Assembly: GCF_004005845.1 (NCBI RefSeq) | Contig: NZ_SADE01000001.1 | Span: 992,001-1,056,000, forward strand | Reading direction: 5' to 3' | Source of the DNA: Hwanghaeella grinnelliae | GTDB taxonomy: Bacteria > Pseudomonadota > Alphaproteobacteria > UBA8366 > Aestuariispiraceae | Length of the DNA stretch: 64,000 nt | Shown here: piece by piece, positions 7,422-16,259 of the stretch | Position numbering within the stretch: the first letter of the stretch is position 1 | How the letters are laid out: every line of letters starts with the position of its first letter | The notes under the pieces: generated by a model | The model's database searches: none | What the model was told of the DNA's origin: nothing | The model's input: the letters and a program-made list of their open reading frames with translations, nothing else | Position numbers and translations under genes: made by a program

Positions 7422-9254
7422 ATGTGCGGGATTGCCGGCGCGATAACCACAAAACCTCTCGATGGGGCACGGCTCCTCCGCGTTCTCGATCGGATGCGGT
7501 CGCGCGGACCGGATGGCTGCGGCCACGCCGTGCTGCCGCTGGGGCAGCGCGCGCTGTCACTGATGCATACGCGCTTGTCGATCGTTGATTTGGATGCCCG
7601 GTCGGATCAGCCGTTCCGAAAGCACGGAATGACCCTGATCTATAATGGGGAGGTCTACAATTACCCGGAGCTGCGCGATGAACTGAAAAGCCTGGGTGCT
7701 GTTTTCGAAACCACCGGCGATACGGAAGTCATTCTGGAGGCCTACCGGCAATGGGGGACTGACGCGGTCAAGCGTTTCGAGGGGATGTGGGCCTTTGCGC
7801 TGCACGACCCGGCGCGGGACATCCTGCTGTTGAGCCGGGACCGGTTCGGCGAAAAACCGCTTTATGTATGGTCCCGCCCTGACGGCTTTTACTTCGCATC
7901 GGAGGTGAAGGCGTTGGCGGTCATGGTGGGCGAAAAACCGGGGGTGAATACCGGCCAAATCCGCCGCTATCTGGTTAACGGCTATAAGTCTCTCTATGCC
8001 GCAGGCGAGACGTTCTACCAAGGCGTCGTTGAATTTCCGGCGGGTTCCGTCGCTGTGATCCGGGATGATGGCGGGGTCGTCCCGCATTCCTATTGGTCTG
8101 TCGGCTACGCCCCGGTTGAGATGACGCTGGAGGACGCGGCCGCGCAGACCCGCGACCATGTGGTGAATGCCATCGAATATCGTCTTAGGGCGGATGTGCC
8201 GGTCGCTGTGCGCCTCAGCGGGGGGATCGACTCGAACATCATTGCCGGCGTGGCACAAAACGTCCTCGGGCGGAAGGTGACCGCGTTCTCGGTTCTCGAC
8301 GACGACCCGCGGTATGACGAAACGGCCAGTATCGTGCGGGCGGTCGACTATTTCGGCTGCGACCATCACGCCATCCGCATTCCCAAGACCGGGTTTCTCG
8401 ATCGCATGGAACGCCTTATCGACTATTTCGACGGGCCGTTGATGACGATTTCCTATTACCTTCACGCCCTTGTTTCCGAAGCGATCCATGAGGCAGGCTT
8501 CAAGGTTTCCCTTGGGGGGACCGGGGCCGATGAATTGTTCTCGGGCTACTACGACCATTACCTCTTCTGGCTGGCGTCGCAGAAAGACAGGCCCGATTTC
8601 GAAAACTTGGTCGAGGAATGGCGTGGAACCTATGGGCGGTTCGTCCGGAACCCCTTCCTGCAGAACCCACGCGCTTTCATCGAGCGTCCGGCGGCGCGCG
8701 ACCACATCTTCCTGGGCGCGGAACGCTTCGCGGGTTTCCTAAAGGAACCCTTCGCCGAACCGCATAGCGAGGGACACTATTCGGAAGACCCGCTTAGAGG
8801 GCGAATGCTGAACGAATTGTTCGTCGAAACGGTGCCCGTGATGTTGCATGAAGACGACCTCGCCGCCATGGCGTTTTCGGTCGAAAACCGGGCGGCCTTT
8901 CTGGACAGCCGTTTGGCTGAATTCCTATCCACGGTGCCGACACGGCATCTTGTCCACGGGGGATTGCCGAAATACCTGCTTCGGCAGGCAGGGCAGGGCA
9001 TTGCCGCGCCGGACATCATGGAAAATCCGCGCAAGCAGGGAATCAATGCGCCGGTCACAAATATGATCGATGTCACAGACCCCACGGTCAGGGCTGCTAT
9101 TCTGGATAACTCGCCTTTCTACGACATCGTAGACCGGGCGAAGGTGGAAACGTTCCTGGGACAGGGGACGACATTGAACAGTGAAAGCAAGTTCCTGTTC
9201 TCATTGATATCGGCCAAACTGTTTATGGACGGGGCGGCTGCGGCCGATTTGTAA
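7422..9254 (+). CDS. asnB: Asparagine synthase (glutamine-hydrolysing) family amidotransferase
   Basis: The protein is 610 residues. It begins MCGIAGAI, so Cys2 is the N-terminal nucleophile of the class II glutaminase domain (about 1-200, with YNGEVYNY and DRFGEKPLY). The C-terminal synthetase domain has the PP-loop SGGIDSN and the later GTGADELFSGY motif. Classic AsnB makes asparagine. Copies inside surface-sugar clusters usually amidate a sugar carboxylate or similar acceptor. Its position between Maf and the PseA-like gene supports the sugar role, but that is inference. Confidence 0.88.
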   Translation: MCGIAGAITTKPLDGARLLRVLDRMRSRGPDGCGHAVLPLGQRALSLMHTRLSIVDLDARSDQPFRKHGMTLIYNGEVYNYPELRDELKSLGAVFETTGDTEVILEAYRQWGTDAVKRFEGMWAFALHDPARDILLLSRDRFGEKPLYVWSRPDGFYFASEVKALAVMVGEKPGVNTGQIRRYLVNGYKSLYAAGETFYQGVVEFPAGSVAVIRDDGGVVPHSYWSVGYAPVEMTLEDAAAQTRDHVVNAIEYRLRADVPVAVRLSGGIDSNIIAGVAQNVLGRKVTAFSVLDDDPRYDETASIVRAVDYFGCDHHAIRIPKTGFLDRMERLIDYFDGPLMTISYYLHALVSEAIHEAGFKVSLGGTGADELFSGYYDHYLFWLASQKDRPDFENLVEEWRGTYGRFVRNPFLQNPRAFIERPAARDHIFLGAERFAGFLKEPFAEPHSEGHYSEDPLRGRMLNELFVETVPVMLHEDDLAAMAFSVENRAAFLDSRLAEFLSTVPTRHLVHGGLPKYLLRQAGQGIAAPDIMENPRKQGINAPVTNMIDVTDPTVRAAILDNSPFYDIVDRAKVETFLGQGTTLNSESKFLFSLISAKLFMDGAAAADL

Positions 9255-9264
9255 CGGGTAGAAC

Positions 9265-10425
9265 ATGCGCTATTGCATAAGATGTATATTGCCGGATACC
9301 AGGCCGGGGCTGACCATCGATGATGAGGGCGTCTGTTCCGCATGCCGCGGGCATGAGGATAAGGAATTTCATATTGACTGGCCGGCGCGGAAACGCGCCT
9401 TCGAGGCACTCGTCGCGGATGCGAAAGACCGCAGCAGCGGCTATGACTGCATCGTCCCGGTCAGCGGTGGCAAAGACAGCTGGTACCAGATCATCAAGGC
9501 GCAGGAATACGGTCTCAACGTCCTGGCGGTAACTTGGCGCACCCCTGCACGGACCGAGATCGGACAGCAGAACCTGGACAATATGATCAGCCGCCTGGGC
9601 GTCGATCATATCGACTACACCATCAACCCGGATGTCGAGCGCCGCTTTATGAAGACCGCATTTGAAAAGGTGGGCGCGACAGGCCTTCCCATGCATATGG
9701 CGTTGTTCGTCATCCCCATTCGGTTCGCTTTGAAGTTGCGCATCCCTCTGATCATCTGGGGGGAGAATGCGCAGCTCGAATACGGCGGTGGGAAGGATGA
9801 ACGGCTGGCAACGGATCTCGACAGGGAATGGTTGGCGAAGCACGGCTGTCTGCAGTCGACCAATGCGGCGGATTGGGTCGGGGAGGAAGACCTCACCGAA
9901 GCGGATCTTGCGGCTTATTCCTTGGGGGATACGGGCGAGGCGGCTGCCGAATTCAAGCTGGAATCCGTGTTCCTGGGATCGTTCTTTAAATGGAACAGTT
10001 TTGAAAACGCACGGATCGCCTCAGAGCACGGTTTCGAGTCCAATGCCGGTCACCTTAAAACAGGCACTTGGGAGTTCGCCGACATCGATTGCCGCTTCAT
10101 CTCCCTGCATCACTTTCTGAAGTGGTATAAGTTCGGGATCACGCGAAGCTTTGATAACCTGTCGGTTCAGATTAGAATGGGCATGACAACCAGAGAAGAA
10201 GCGATTGAAATCATTCGCCAAAAAGGGTGGGAAGCTCCTCATGATGACATCAAGGCGTTCTGCGCCTTTCAAGGGCTGCCCGAAGAATGGTTCTGGCAAG
10301 TTTGCGAGAGCTTTCGGAATCCGGCAATCTGGCATCGTGAATCCGACATTTGGAAGATACGGGGCTTTTTAATTGAGGATTGGGCATGGCTGAACAGCCA
10401 ACCGACATGCGCGTCGCCGTCCTGA
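9265..10425 (+). CDS. N-acetyl sugar amidotransferase, PseA/WbpG family
   Basis: The protein is 386 residues. Four N-terminal cysteines (C4, C7, C24, C27) form a zinc-ribbon-like element. The ATP-pyrophosphatase motif SGGKDS is at 67-72. IIWGENAQLEYGG is typical of WbpG/PseA. Family members install acetamidino groups on nonulosonic or related sugars using ammonia from a partner glutaminase. The usual HisH/HisF-type partner genes are not nearby, so the AsnB upstream or genes elsewhere may supply nitrogen. It is 10 bases after asnB and overlaps the next gene by 40 bases. Confidence 0.85.
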   Translation: MRYCIRCILPDTRPGLTIDDEGVCSACRGHEDKEFHIDWPARKRAFEALVADAKDRSSGYDCIVPVSGGKDSWYQIIKAQEYGLNVLAVTWRTPARTEIGQQNLDNMISRLGVDHIDYTINPDVERRFMKTAFEKVGATGLPMHMALFVIPIRFALKLRIPLIIWGENAQLEYGGGKDERLATDLDREWLAKHGCLQSTNAADWVGEEDLTEADLAAYSLGDTGEAAAEFKLESVFLGSFFKWNSFENARIASEHGFESNAGHLKTGTWEFADIDCRFISLHHFLKWYKFGITRSFDNLSVQIRMGMTTREEAIEIIRQKGWEAPHDDIKAFCAFQGLPEEWFWQVCESFRNPAIWHRESDIWKIRGFLIEDWAWLNSQPTCASPS

Positions 10426-11117
10426 CGACGGAAACCATTCACCATTGCCACTTCGTGCGGGAGATCGCGAAACAAGTGGCGCATGTGATGGTTTTTGAGG
10501 AACGGCGTCCGATTTCGGCGGAATTCGACACACAGCACGAATTTGAAGCCGAGAGCGATGCGTATGAATTGAAGCTCTGGTTCGACGGCAAGACGCCAGC
10601 CTTGGGTGATTATGCGCCGACGCATACCTATCACGACATCAATGACCCCGATTGTATCCAAAAAGTCAGGGAATTCGATCCGGATGCGATTATCGTGTAT
10701 GGCACCGGTAGGTTGTCGGAAGAGTTGATCGACGTAAGGCCGGACCGGATCGTGAACCTGCATGGTGCGAACCCGGAAGACTATTTCGGAATCGATACGC
10801 ATCTTTGGGCGATATATCACAAGGATTTCGATGGGCTGGTGTCCACGTTGCATCGTGTCGAGTCCAACAATGATCGTGGCGGCGTAGTTCTCAGTGCAGC
10901 GATTCCGATCGAACCCGATATGGAAATGCATGAGTTTCGTGCCGCGAACACGGAAGTCTGCGTGCAGTTGGTGATGCAGGGGCTGCATATGCTGGAAACA
11001 TTCGGTCAGTTCATCAGCCGTCCGCAGAACCGAAGCGGGCGTTTCTACGGTTTTATGCCGTCGGTGCTGAAGGAATTATGCAAGCAGCGCTTCGAGCGAT
11101 ATACGAGCGAGCTCTGA
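10386..11117 (+). CDS. Formyltransferase-fold enzyme, probably sugar N-formyltransferase
   Basis: The protein is 243 residues from ATG 10386, chosen because GAGGA sits 6 bases upstream. An ATG at 10407 is an alternative. The fold is seen in FDPDAIIVYGTGRLSEELID, then NLHGANPEDYFGIDTHLWAI, TLHRVESNNDRGGVVL and IPIEPD. These match the Asn-His-Asp triad layout of 10-formyl-tetrahydrofolate enzymes such as methionyl-tRNA formyltransferase and the sugar N-formyltransferases (NH.G..P.YFG..., H....D.G). It lacks the C-terminal tRNA-binding domain of Fmt. In this cluster it would add an N-formyl group to an amino sugar. Confidence 0.75.
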   Translation: MAEQPTDMRVAVLTTETIHHCHFVREIAKQVAHVMVFEERRPISAEFDTQHEFEAESDAYELKLWFDGKTPALGDYAPTHTYHDINDPDCIQKVREFDPDAIIVYGTGRLSEELIDVRPDRIVNLHGANPEDYFGIDTHLWAIYHKDFDGLVSTLHRVESNNDRGGVVLSAAIPIEPDMEMHEFRAANTEVCVQLVMQGLHMLETFGQFISRPQNRSGRFYGFMPSVLKELCKQRFERYTSEL

Positions 11118-11127
11118 CAGGCCCACC

Positions 11128-11961
11128 TTGACCGAACATTCCCCCCCTTCTTCGTCTTGCCGTTTCTGTGGGGCGGACGATTGGTCGTTTCTGGCCGGTT
11201 TCGAGGCCCCCCCACCGGGTGAGACGGATTTCGGGTTTACGCCCTACCATCGAGCTCTGTGGCAATGCGGCCGGTGCCGCCATATCGTGAATGTCCATGC
11301 AATGGACTTGGAAGGGATCTATGACGCCGATTATTGGGACCGCACCTATGGCGGCACCAAGATGGCGGAAACCTTCGAGCGGATCATGTCGCTCCCACCG
11401 GAAAAATCCGACAATCGTGCACGGGTCGAACGGGTCGATGGCGTGGCCCGAGCCATGGCGTCATTGCCGGCGCCGGGCGACCTGTTGGATGTAGGGTCGG
11501 GTTTGGCGGTGTTTCCGGCGGCAATGCGGGAAAAGGGGTGGTCCTGTGTTGCATTGGATCCGGATGCCCGGGGCGCGCAGCACGCCCGCGACAGGGCAGG
11601 CGTTCAAGCCGTCGCCGGTGATTTCATGCGCGTCGACCTGGACAAGCATTTCGACCTGATCACCTTCAACAAAGTGCTGGAACACGTTCTGGACCCTGTC
11701 GCAATGTTGACCCGTGCCGCCGGTTTTCTCAAAACCAATGGCGTCGTTTATGTGGAACTTCCGGATGGCGAGGGGGCCATCGTGGAAAGTGCCGGGCGGG
11801 AAGAGTTCTTCGTTGAGCATTATGACGCCTATTCCGTTGCTTCCTTGAGTTTGCTGGCGGTGCAAGCCGGGTTACAAGTCGACTTGATCGAACGGGTGCG
11901 GGAGCCGAGCACGAAGTATACTCTGCGCGCCTTCCTGGTGCGGCCCGGCATTGCCGGTTGA
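11128..11961 (+). CDS. Class I SAM-dependent methyltransferase with N-terminal zinc ribbon
   Basis: The protein is 277 residues from TTG 11128, the only in-frame start that keeps the zinc-ribbon cysteines (CRFCG and WQCGRCRH, about residues 11-50). The Rossmann SAM site is GDLLDVGSGLAVFP (about 113-126), with ALDPD as the acidic loop and FNKVLEHVLDP as motif IV/V. This architecture is common among sugar C- or O-methyltransferases in surface-polysaccharide loci. The stop shares bases with the next gene's ATG (TGATG), so the two are translationally coupled. Confidence 0.8.
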   Translation: MTEHSPPSSSCRFCGADDWSFLAGFEAPPPGETDFGFTPYHRALWQCGRCRHIVNVHAMDLEGIYDADYWDRTYGGTKMAETFERIMSLPPEKSDNRARVERVDGVARAMASLPAPGDLLDVGSGLAVFPAAMREKGWSCVALDPDARGAQHARDRAGVQAVAGDFMRVDLDKHFDLITFNKVLEHVLDPVAMLTRAAGFLKTNGVVYVELPDGEGAIVESAGREEFFVEHYDAYSVASLSLLAVQAGLQVDLIERVREPSTKYTLRAFLVRPGIAG

Positions 11962-12659
11962 TGGGGAAAAGCCCCGACATTTTGACCGAAAGAGCTTTCG
12001 AGGCCGCGCATCTCGGCGGGCCGGTCTTCGACTGCGCTGATACCGGCAATGCCGTGCAGGCCGTTTCACAGGGACGAGAAGCCGGCGCCGTCTTGATCAG
12101 CTGCCGTACGGAAGGCGAGGGGGATGCTCTTGCGGCCGCCGGCTTCCGCAAAGTTGAAACGCTTGTGACGCTGGAACGCAGATCCTTAAAGCCCCTTGAC
12201 GGTCGACTAGGTCGGGGGTTGGTTCGCGCCGGCGGCGTGGCGGATGTCCCGGCCTGCCGACGCGTTGCCGTAGAGGCCTTGCGGTGGGATCGATTTCATG
12301 CGGATCCCCGGATCGACGACCAAGCGGCCGATGCGTTGAAGGCCGAATGGATCGAGAACGACCTTAGGGGCCGTGCCGACCGGGTTTTCGTGGCAGAAGT
12401 GGACGGCGCTGTTGCAGGGTTCTGCGCCATGCTGCTGCGTGCCGATCTTGCCGTGATCGATCTTATCGCGGTGGCCCCGGACAAGCAGGGAAAGGGTATT
12501 GGCCGTGCCCTCGTTGCGGCCGCGGTCGACCACTACCGTGAACAAATGACGGCGATGCTGGTGGGTACCCAGGCCGGCAACCCGGCGTCTGTTTCATTTT
12601 ACAAATCAATGGGGTTTCAAGAGGTGAAGCGCGCCGATACTTGGCATTGGACGCCTTGA
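11961..12659 (+). CDS. GNAT-family N-acetyltransferase
   Basis: The protein is 232 residues, starting at the ATG that overlaps the upstream TGA. The C-terminal half carries the acetyl-CoA loop QGKGIGRALV, preceded by VIDLIAVAPD, with the SVSFYKSMGFQEV motif at the end. The N-terminal 100 residues are less conserved, as in WecD/PseH-type sugar acetyltransferases. In context it probably acetylates (or acylates) the amino group made by the aminotransferase encoded on the opposite strand. It is the last gene of the plus-strand sugar operon. Confidence 0.8.
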   Translation: MGKSPDILTERAFEAAHLGGPVFDCADTGNAVQAVSQGREAGAVLISCRTEGEGDALAAAGFRKVETLVTLERRSLKPLDGRLGRGLVRAGGVADVPACRRVAVEALRWDRFHADPRIDDQAADALKAEWIENDLRGRADRVFVAEVDGAVAGFCAMLLRADLAVIDLIAVAPDKQGKGIGRALVAAAVDHYREQMTAMLVGTQAGNPASVSFYKSMGFQEVKRADTWHWTP

Positions 12660-12666
12660 TCGCGGA

Positions 12667-13005
12667 TTAGACGTCTTCGTCGAGCCAAAGATCGACCACC
12701 ATGTCCTGCTCGCGGCAATAAGCTTCGAACGCCTCCATTTTTGAGGCTTCGACCAACAGCACATATCGCATGCCGGTTTGTTCGCTGCGCGCCAGGGCCG
12801 TTCGGAAACCATGGTTCTTCAAACGGCCATTGGTGGACGGTGTGGCGTAAAAGCCCCAGTCCTTTGCGGTTACGTCGTATTCCGCCTCGCTGGGCGTCTT
12901 GAATGTGACCATCTCGCCCTTGTCCAGGTGCATATCGGCGACATGGTTTATGGCGACGCCTTTTACACTGAACTGGCGGGGGGGATCCAGGCGGTCGATC
13001 TTCAT
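12667..13005 (-). CDS. Conserved-looking small protein of unknown function in sugar cluster
   Basis: The protein is 112 residues with no family I recognise. It is soluble and acidic, with a beta-rich first half (FSVKGVAINHVADMHLDKGE, MVTFKTPSEAEYDV) and a helical second half (VLLVEASKMEAFEAYCREQD). It is the last gene of the minus-strand sugar operon, 39 bases after the cytidylyltransferase, and converges with the GNAT gene at a distance of 7 bases. Operon membership suggests a role in sugar synthesis or transfer. Confidence 0.7.
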   Translation of the reverse strand: MKIDRLDPPRQFSVKGVAINHVADMHLDKGEMVTFKTPSEAEYDVTAKDWGFYATPSTNGRLKNHGFRTALARSEQTGMRYVLLVEASKMEAFEAYCREQDMVVDLWLDEDV

Positions 13006-13044
13006 AAGCGCTCCAAAGGGCTATCCGCCCGCACCGGGTTGCGT

Positions 13045-13758
13045 CTAGACGAGTTTCTTGTCGTCCTTGCCGCCCCAGCGCTCCGACGTTTCGACAATTT
13101 CTTCGACCGGCGCGGTCAGCGGATCGCTCAGATGGTTGTAAACCCATCGTGCGCGTTCGTAGTCGGCTGGCGTGTCGACCGCAATCGAAACCCCTTCATA
13201 CCGGTTATCGGGGACGGCAACATTCTCGATACTGAATATTTCTTCGTTCTCGTAGAAGAAGGCCGTTACATGTTCGCGATAGCGGATGTCTTTCGTGGTT
13301 GCGCAAAGCCGGCGCAGGGCCGCGGTTTCAACCACCTCTGCGCTGCAACCGATGGGGTAGGTTCGTGGATGTACGTTTGTTGCAACATCGGGCCGGTCAT
13401 CCAGATATTTCTCGCAAACCAAGTCGACCACGGCCGGGTCAATGAAGGGGCTGTCGCCACAGATCCGCACGAACCAGTTCAATCTGAACTGCGTTGCACA
13501 GGCCAGGCAGCGCCCGGCGACGTCCCGCCAATTGCCCCGGAAACACTCAATGCCTTGCTGTTCGGCAAAATCGGCCAGGGGATCGTCACGGTCGGAATCG
13601 GTGGTCGCCAGTATGATGCGGTCGACATGCTTGGTCTGCCGAAGTCGGGCAATGGTCAGGCCGAGCAGGACGGTGTTGCCCAGCGGCAGCAGCGCTTTTC
13701 CGGGCAACCGTGTTGAGCCCATTCGCGCCAGGACGATATGCGCCGCATCTTTTGACAT
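13045..13758 (-). CDS. SpsF/PseF-type sugar cytidylyltransferase
   Basis: The protein is 237 residues. The nucleotide-binding start IVLARMGSTRLPGKALLPLG is the COG1861 (SpsF) signature, followed by VDRIILATTDSDRDD, GIECFRGN and FVRICGDSPFIDPA. The family activates acidic or other sugars as CMP derivatives; PseF is the pseudaminic acid case. It lies between the epimerase gene and the unknown 112-residue protein, in one operon. The presence of a CMP-transferase fits a Maf enzyme that uses a CMP-activated donor. Confidence 0.85.
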   Translation of the reverse strand: MSKDAAHIVLARMGSTRLPGKALLPLGNTVLLGLTIARLRQTKHVDRIILATTDSDRDDPLADFAEQQGIECFRGNWRDVAGRCLACATQFRLNWFVRICGDSPFIDPAVVDLVCEKYLDDRPDVATNVHPRTYPIGCSAEVVETAALRRLCATTKDIRYREHVTAFFYENEEIFSIENVAVPDNRYEGVSIAVDTPADYERARWVYNHLSDPLTAPVEEIVETSERWGGKDDKKLV

Positions 13759-13797
13759 TCGAATTCCTTAGTTCACTTCACGTCGTAGAAACATCCG

Positions 13798-14877
13798 TCA
13801 CGCCAGGTTTGCTTCCCGTTGGGCTCGACGCCAAGCATCGACATACCATTCGCAGTATTGGCGATATCCGTCTTCCAACCCGTATTCGGGTTCGAAGCCA
13901 AGAACCGATTGGGCGCGTTCGATCGACAGCGTGCCGCGAACGGGTTTGTCCACGGCGCGCGGACGTTCTTCCAATATGGCTTCCGGCACGATCGACTTCA
14001 CGACCGCGGCCAGGTCGGCGATCGTCCGCGCGTTTCCGAAGGTCAGGTTGAAAGTGTTCGACGCGTCGGGGCCATCATGCAGGGCAAGCGCGCGAACCTG
14101 TCCCTGCACCAAGTCGCGGATATAGGTAAAGTCGAGGCGTCCGTCGCCGCCGCCTTCCAGCAGCAACGGTTTGCCGGTCAGGGCGTTTTCGATGAACATC
14201 TGACTGACCCGGCGGGAAATACAACGCTCCCCATACAGGGCGGAGGGGCGGATCACCGTGGTACCCAGGCCGTATTGGGTGCGGTAGGTTCTGATCAACC
14301 GTTCACCCATGAACTTGGCATTGGCATAGATACCTTCCGGGCGGGGGAATGCGCGTTCGTCGACGCTATCGCCCTCGAAATCGCCGTAAACGGTGCTTGA
14401 GGACATGAACATGACCTGGTTGATCCGGTCGGTTTTCGGTCGGACCAGTTCAAGCGTGTTGCGCAAGGTGATCAACTGAAGATCAAAGGCTAGGCCTGGT
14501 TCCTTCTTCGCATCGACGGCGCTGGCAATCGCGGCCATATGGACGACCTTGGTCGGATCGAATTCCTCAAAACAGCGGCCCAGATCGGCGAGCAGCCGCG
14601 CATCCGCATTGCGCAGCTGGACATGGCCGGACCGAAGCAACGAGAAACGTTCGTTCAGGAAGTTTCGATAGGCCGTCCGTTGGACGGGATCCTGTTCCTC
14701 AACGAAGGAATTCTCGATCAGGCTATTGACCATCAAATTGTCGACGATCATCACCGTCGCGCCCATCCGGGCCAGTTCAAGGGCCAGGTTGTGGCCGATG
14801 AATCCGGCGCCGCCGATCAGCATGATCCGTTGGTCGGCCAGCTTCGGCCCTAGTGAGTCATACGGGATGTGGCTCAT
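13798..14877 (-). CDS. NAD-dependent nucleotide-sugar epimerase/dehydratase (SDR extended family)
   Basis: The protein is 359 residues from ATG 14877, which has AGGAAA upstream; a longer frame to 14931 overlaps the preceding gene. The NAD loop is GGAGFIGHN (22-30). The catalytic region has SSSTVYG and Y184-x3-K188 (IYANAKF). It belongs to the GalE/RmlB/WbpP group; 4-epimerase versus 4,6-dehydratase cannot be settled by eye. It would act on the nucleotide sugar before or after transamination by the upstream aminotransferase, whose stop is 14 bases away. Confidence 0.82.
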   Translation of the reverse strand: MSHIPYDSLGPKLADQRIMLIGGAGFIGHNLALELARMGATVMIVDNLMVNSLIENSFVEEQDPVQRTAYRNFLNERFSLLRSGHVQLRNADARLLADLGRCFEEFDPTKVVHMAAIASAVDAKKEPGLAFDLQLITLRNTLELVRPKTDRINQVMFMSSSTVYGDFEGDSVDERAFPRPEGIYANAKFMGERLIRTYRTQYGLGTTVIRPSALYGERCISRRVSQMFIENALTGKPLLLEGGGDGRLDFTYIRDLVQGQVRALALHDGPDASNTFNLTFGNARTIADLAAVVKSIVPEAILEERPRAVDKPVRGTLSIERAQSVLGFEPEYGLEDGYRQYCEWYVDAWRRAQREANLA

Positions 14878-14891
14878 GGAATCGTTTCCTA

Positions 14892-16055
14892 TTATCCCCG
14901 TTTCACGGTTTTTATAGCATCGTCCACGCAATCCGCGATGTAGCGGGCGTCACTTTCGCTTACATGCGGCGCGACGGGCAGGGAGATGGTTTGTTCCCCC
15001 AGCCATTCGGCGACCGGGAATTGGCCCGGTGTGTATCCGTATTTCGACCGGTAATATTCGAACATCGGCACCGCGGAGGGATAGTGAACCGATGTGCCGA
15101 CGCCCCTGGCTTTCAGAAAGTCGACGACCGCATCCCGTGGAATGGACCCGTCCCGCGGCAGGACGATGTTGAAACAATAATGGCTGGAGCGGGCCTGAGC
15201 GTTGCTATCCGGAAAGATCGTCAATTCGGGAATGTCGCTTAGTCCTTCCCGCAGGATTGCGTCGTTCCGGGCGCGTGCTTCCTGAAAATCATCAAGATGG
15301 GAAAGCTGGCTCAAGCCGACGGCCGCTTCAACCTCGCTCATCCGGTAATTATAGCCCAGCGCGTCGACATCATAGATGCCGGGGCGCGTGCGTTCGCCCA
15401 AAGCGCGGTTATAGCTGAAGGCGCGGCGCTTGCGGATCGCGGCGGCGAGGTCGCCGTCATCGGTCGTCACCATGCCACCCTCGATGGCGGTCATATGTTT
15501 TACAGGGTAAAAGGAAAAAGCGCCGGCCAATCCCAAGCCGCCTGCCTTGCGCCCGTTATAGGTCGCGTCGACGGCAAGGGCGCAGTCTTCCAAAACATAG
15601 GCCCCGACATCGCTGGCGACGACGTTGACGGCATCCATGTCGCAAGGAAGACCTAGATAATGAACGGGCATGATCGCGGCGGGTTTCGCGCCGTCCTCGA
15701 CCGCCTTTGCCAACAAGGACGCATCCATGTTGCCGGTGCCTGCCTCTACATCGATGAACAGCGGGCGGGCGCCCGCCAACTCGACCGCATGCGCGGTGGC
15801 AACATGGGTCATCGCCGGGACGGCAACCGTGTCGCCGGGGCCTATGCCGCGGGCGAAATGAACCAGATGCAATCCGGCAGTGCAGCTTGATACGGCAACA
15901 GCGTGTTCAACGCCGATCCGTGCCGCGAAAGCGTCTTCAAATGCTTCGGTGACCTTGCCGTGCACCAGTATGCCGCTTTCAAGAACGCTTCGGACCGCCG
16001 AGAAAGCGTCTTCGGCCAAGATGGGCTTGCCGAAGGGGATGTTCGCAGCCGTCAT
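14892..16055 (-). CDS. DegT/DnrJ/EryC1/StrS-family sugar aminotransferase
   Basis: The protein is 387 residues. It is PLP-dependent, with SFYPVKHMTAIEGG placing the Schiff-base lysine at K186. Other marks are VSSCTAGLHLVHFA, VLEDCALAVDATYNG and NYRMSEVEAAVGLSQL. Family members transaminate keto-sugars (PseC, WecE, ArnB). It is the first gene of the minus-strand sugar operon and diverges from the cupin gene. It could be the PseC-like step, although no PseB dehydratase or PseI synthase is in the window. Confidence 0.88.
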   Translation of the reverse strand: MTAANIPFGKPILAEDAFSAVRSVLESGILVHGKVTEAFEDAFAARIGVEHAVAVSSCTAGLHLVHFARGIGPGDTVAVPAMTHVATAHAVELAGARPLFIDVEAGTGNMDASLLAKAVEDGAKPAAIMPVHYLGLPCDMDAVNVVASDVGAYVLEDCALAVDATYNGRKAGGLGLAGAFSFYPVKHMTAIEGGMVTTDDGDLAAAIRKRRAFSYNRALGERTRPGIYDVDALGYNYRMSEVEAAVGLSQLSHLDDFQEARARNDAILREGLSDIPELTIFPDSNAQARSSHYCFNIVLPRDGSIPRDAVVDFLKARGVGTSVHYPSAVPMFEYYRSKYGYTPGQFPVAEWLGEQTISLPVAPHVSESDARYIADCVDDAIKTVKRG

Positions 16056-16110
16056 ATTTTTCGGCCTCTACACACAGTTTTTTTCAGCTTACCAAATGCT
16101 TAGCAAATAT

Positions 16111-16131
16111 TGCGCCATGCATTAAGGCGCA
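16111..16131. repeat. Inverted repeat in divergent promoter region
   Basis: TGCGCC-N9-GGCGCA lies in the 204-base AT-rich gap between the aminotransferase and cupin genes. It may be an operator shared by both directions. Confidence 0.3.
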
Positions 16132-16259
16132 GTTACAGTTAATGAAAGCATAACGGACAAGGCGCGGATTCGCTTGTTTCAGGCAAGTCCGGCAAATCCG
16201 GGGCGGGGGCGGGACGCTCAAGACAGCAGGCAGGTTCAAACCGGTGGAGACCGACCGTC

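Noticed and set aside
4270-8705. Long minus-strand open frames opposite the TPR, Maf and asnB genes (for example 4270-5187, 6081-6944, 7557-8705)
   Set aside because: They are antisense shadows of high-GC genes, have no recognisable motifs, and the plus-strand genes have clear families and start sites.
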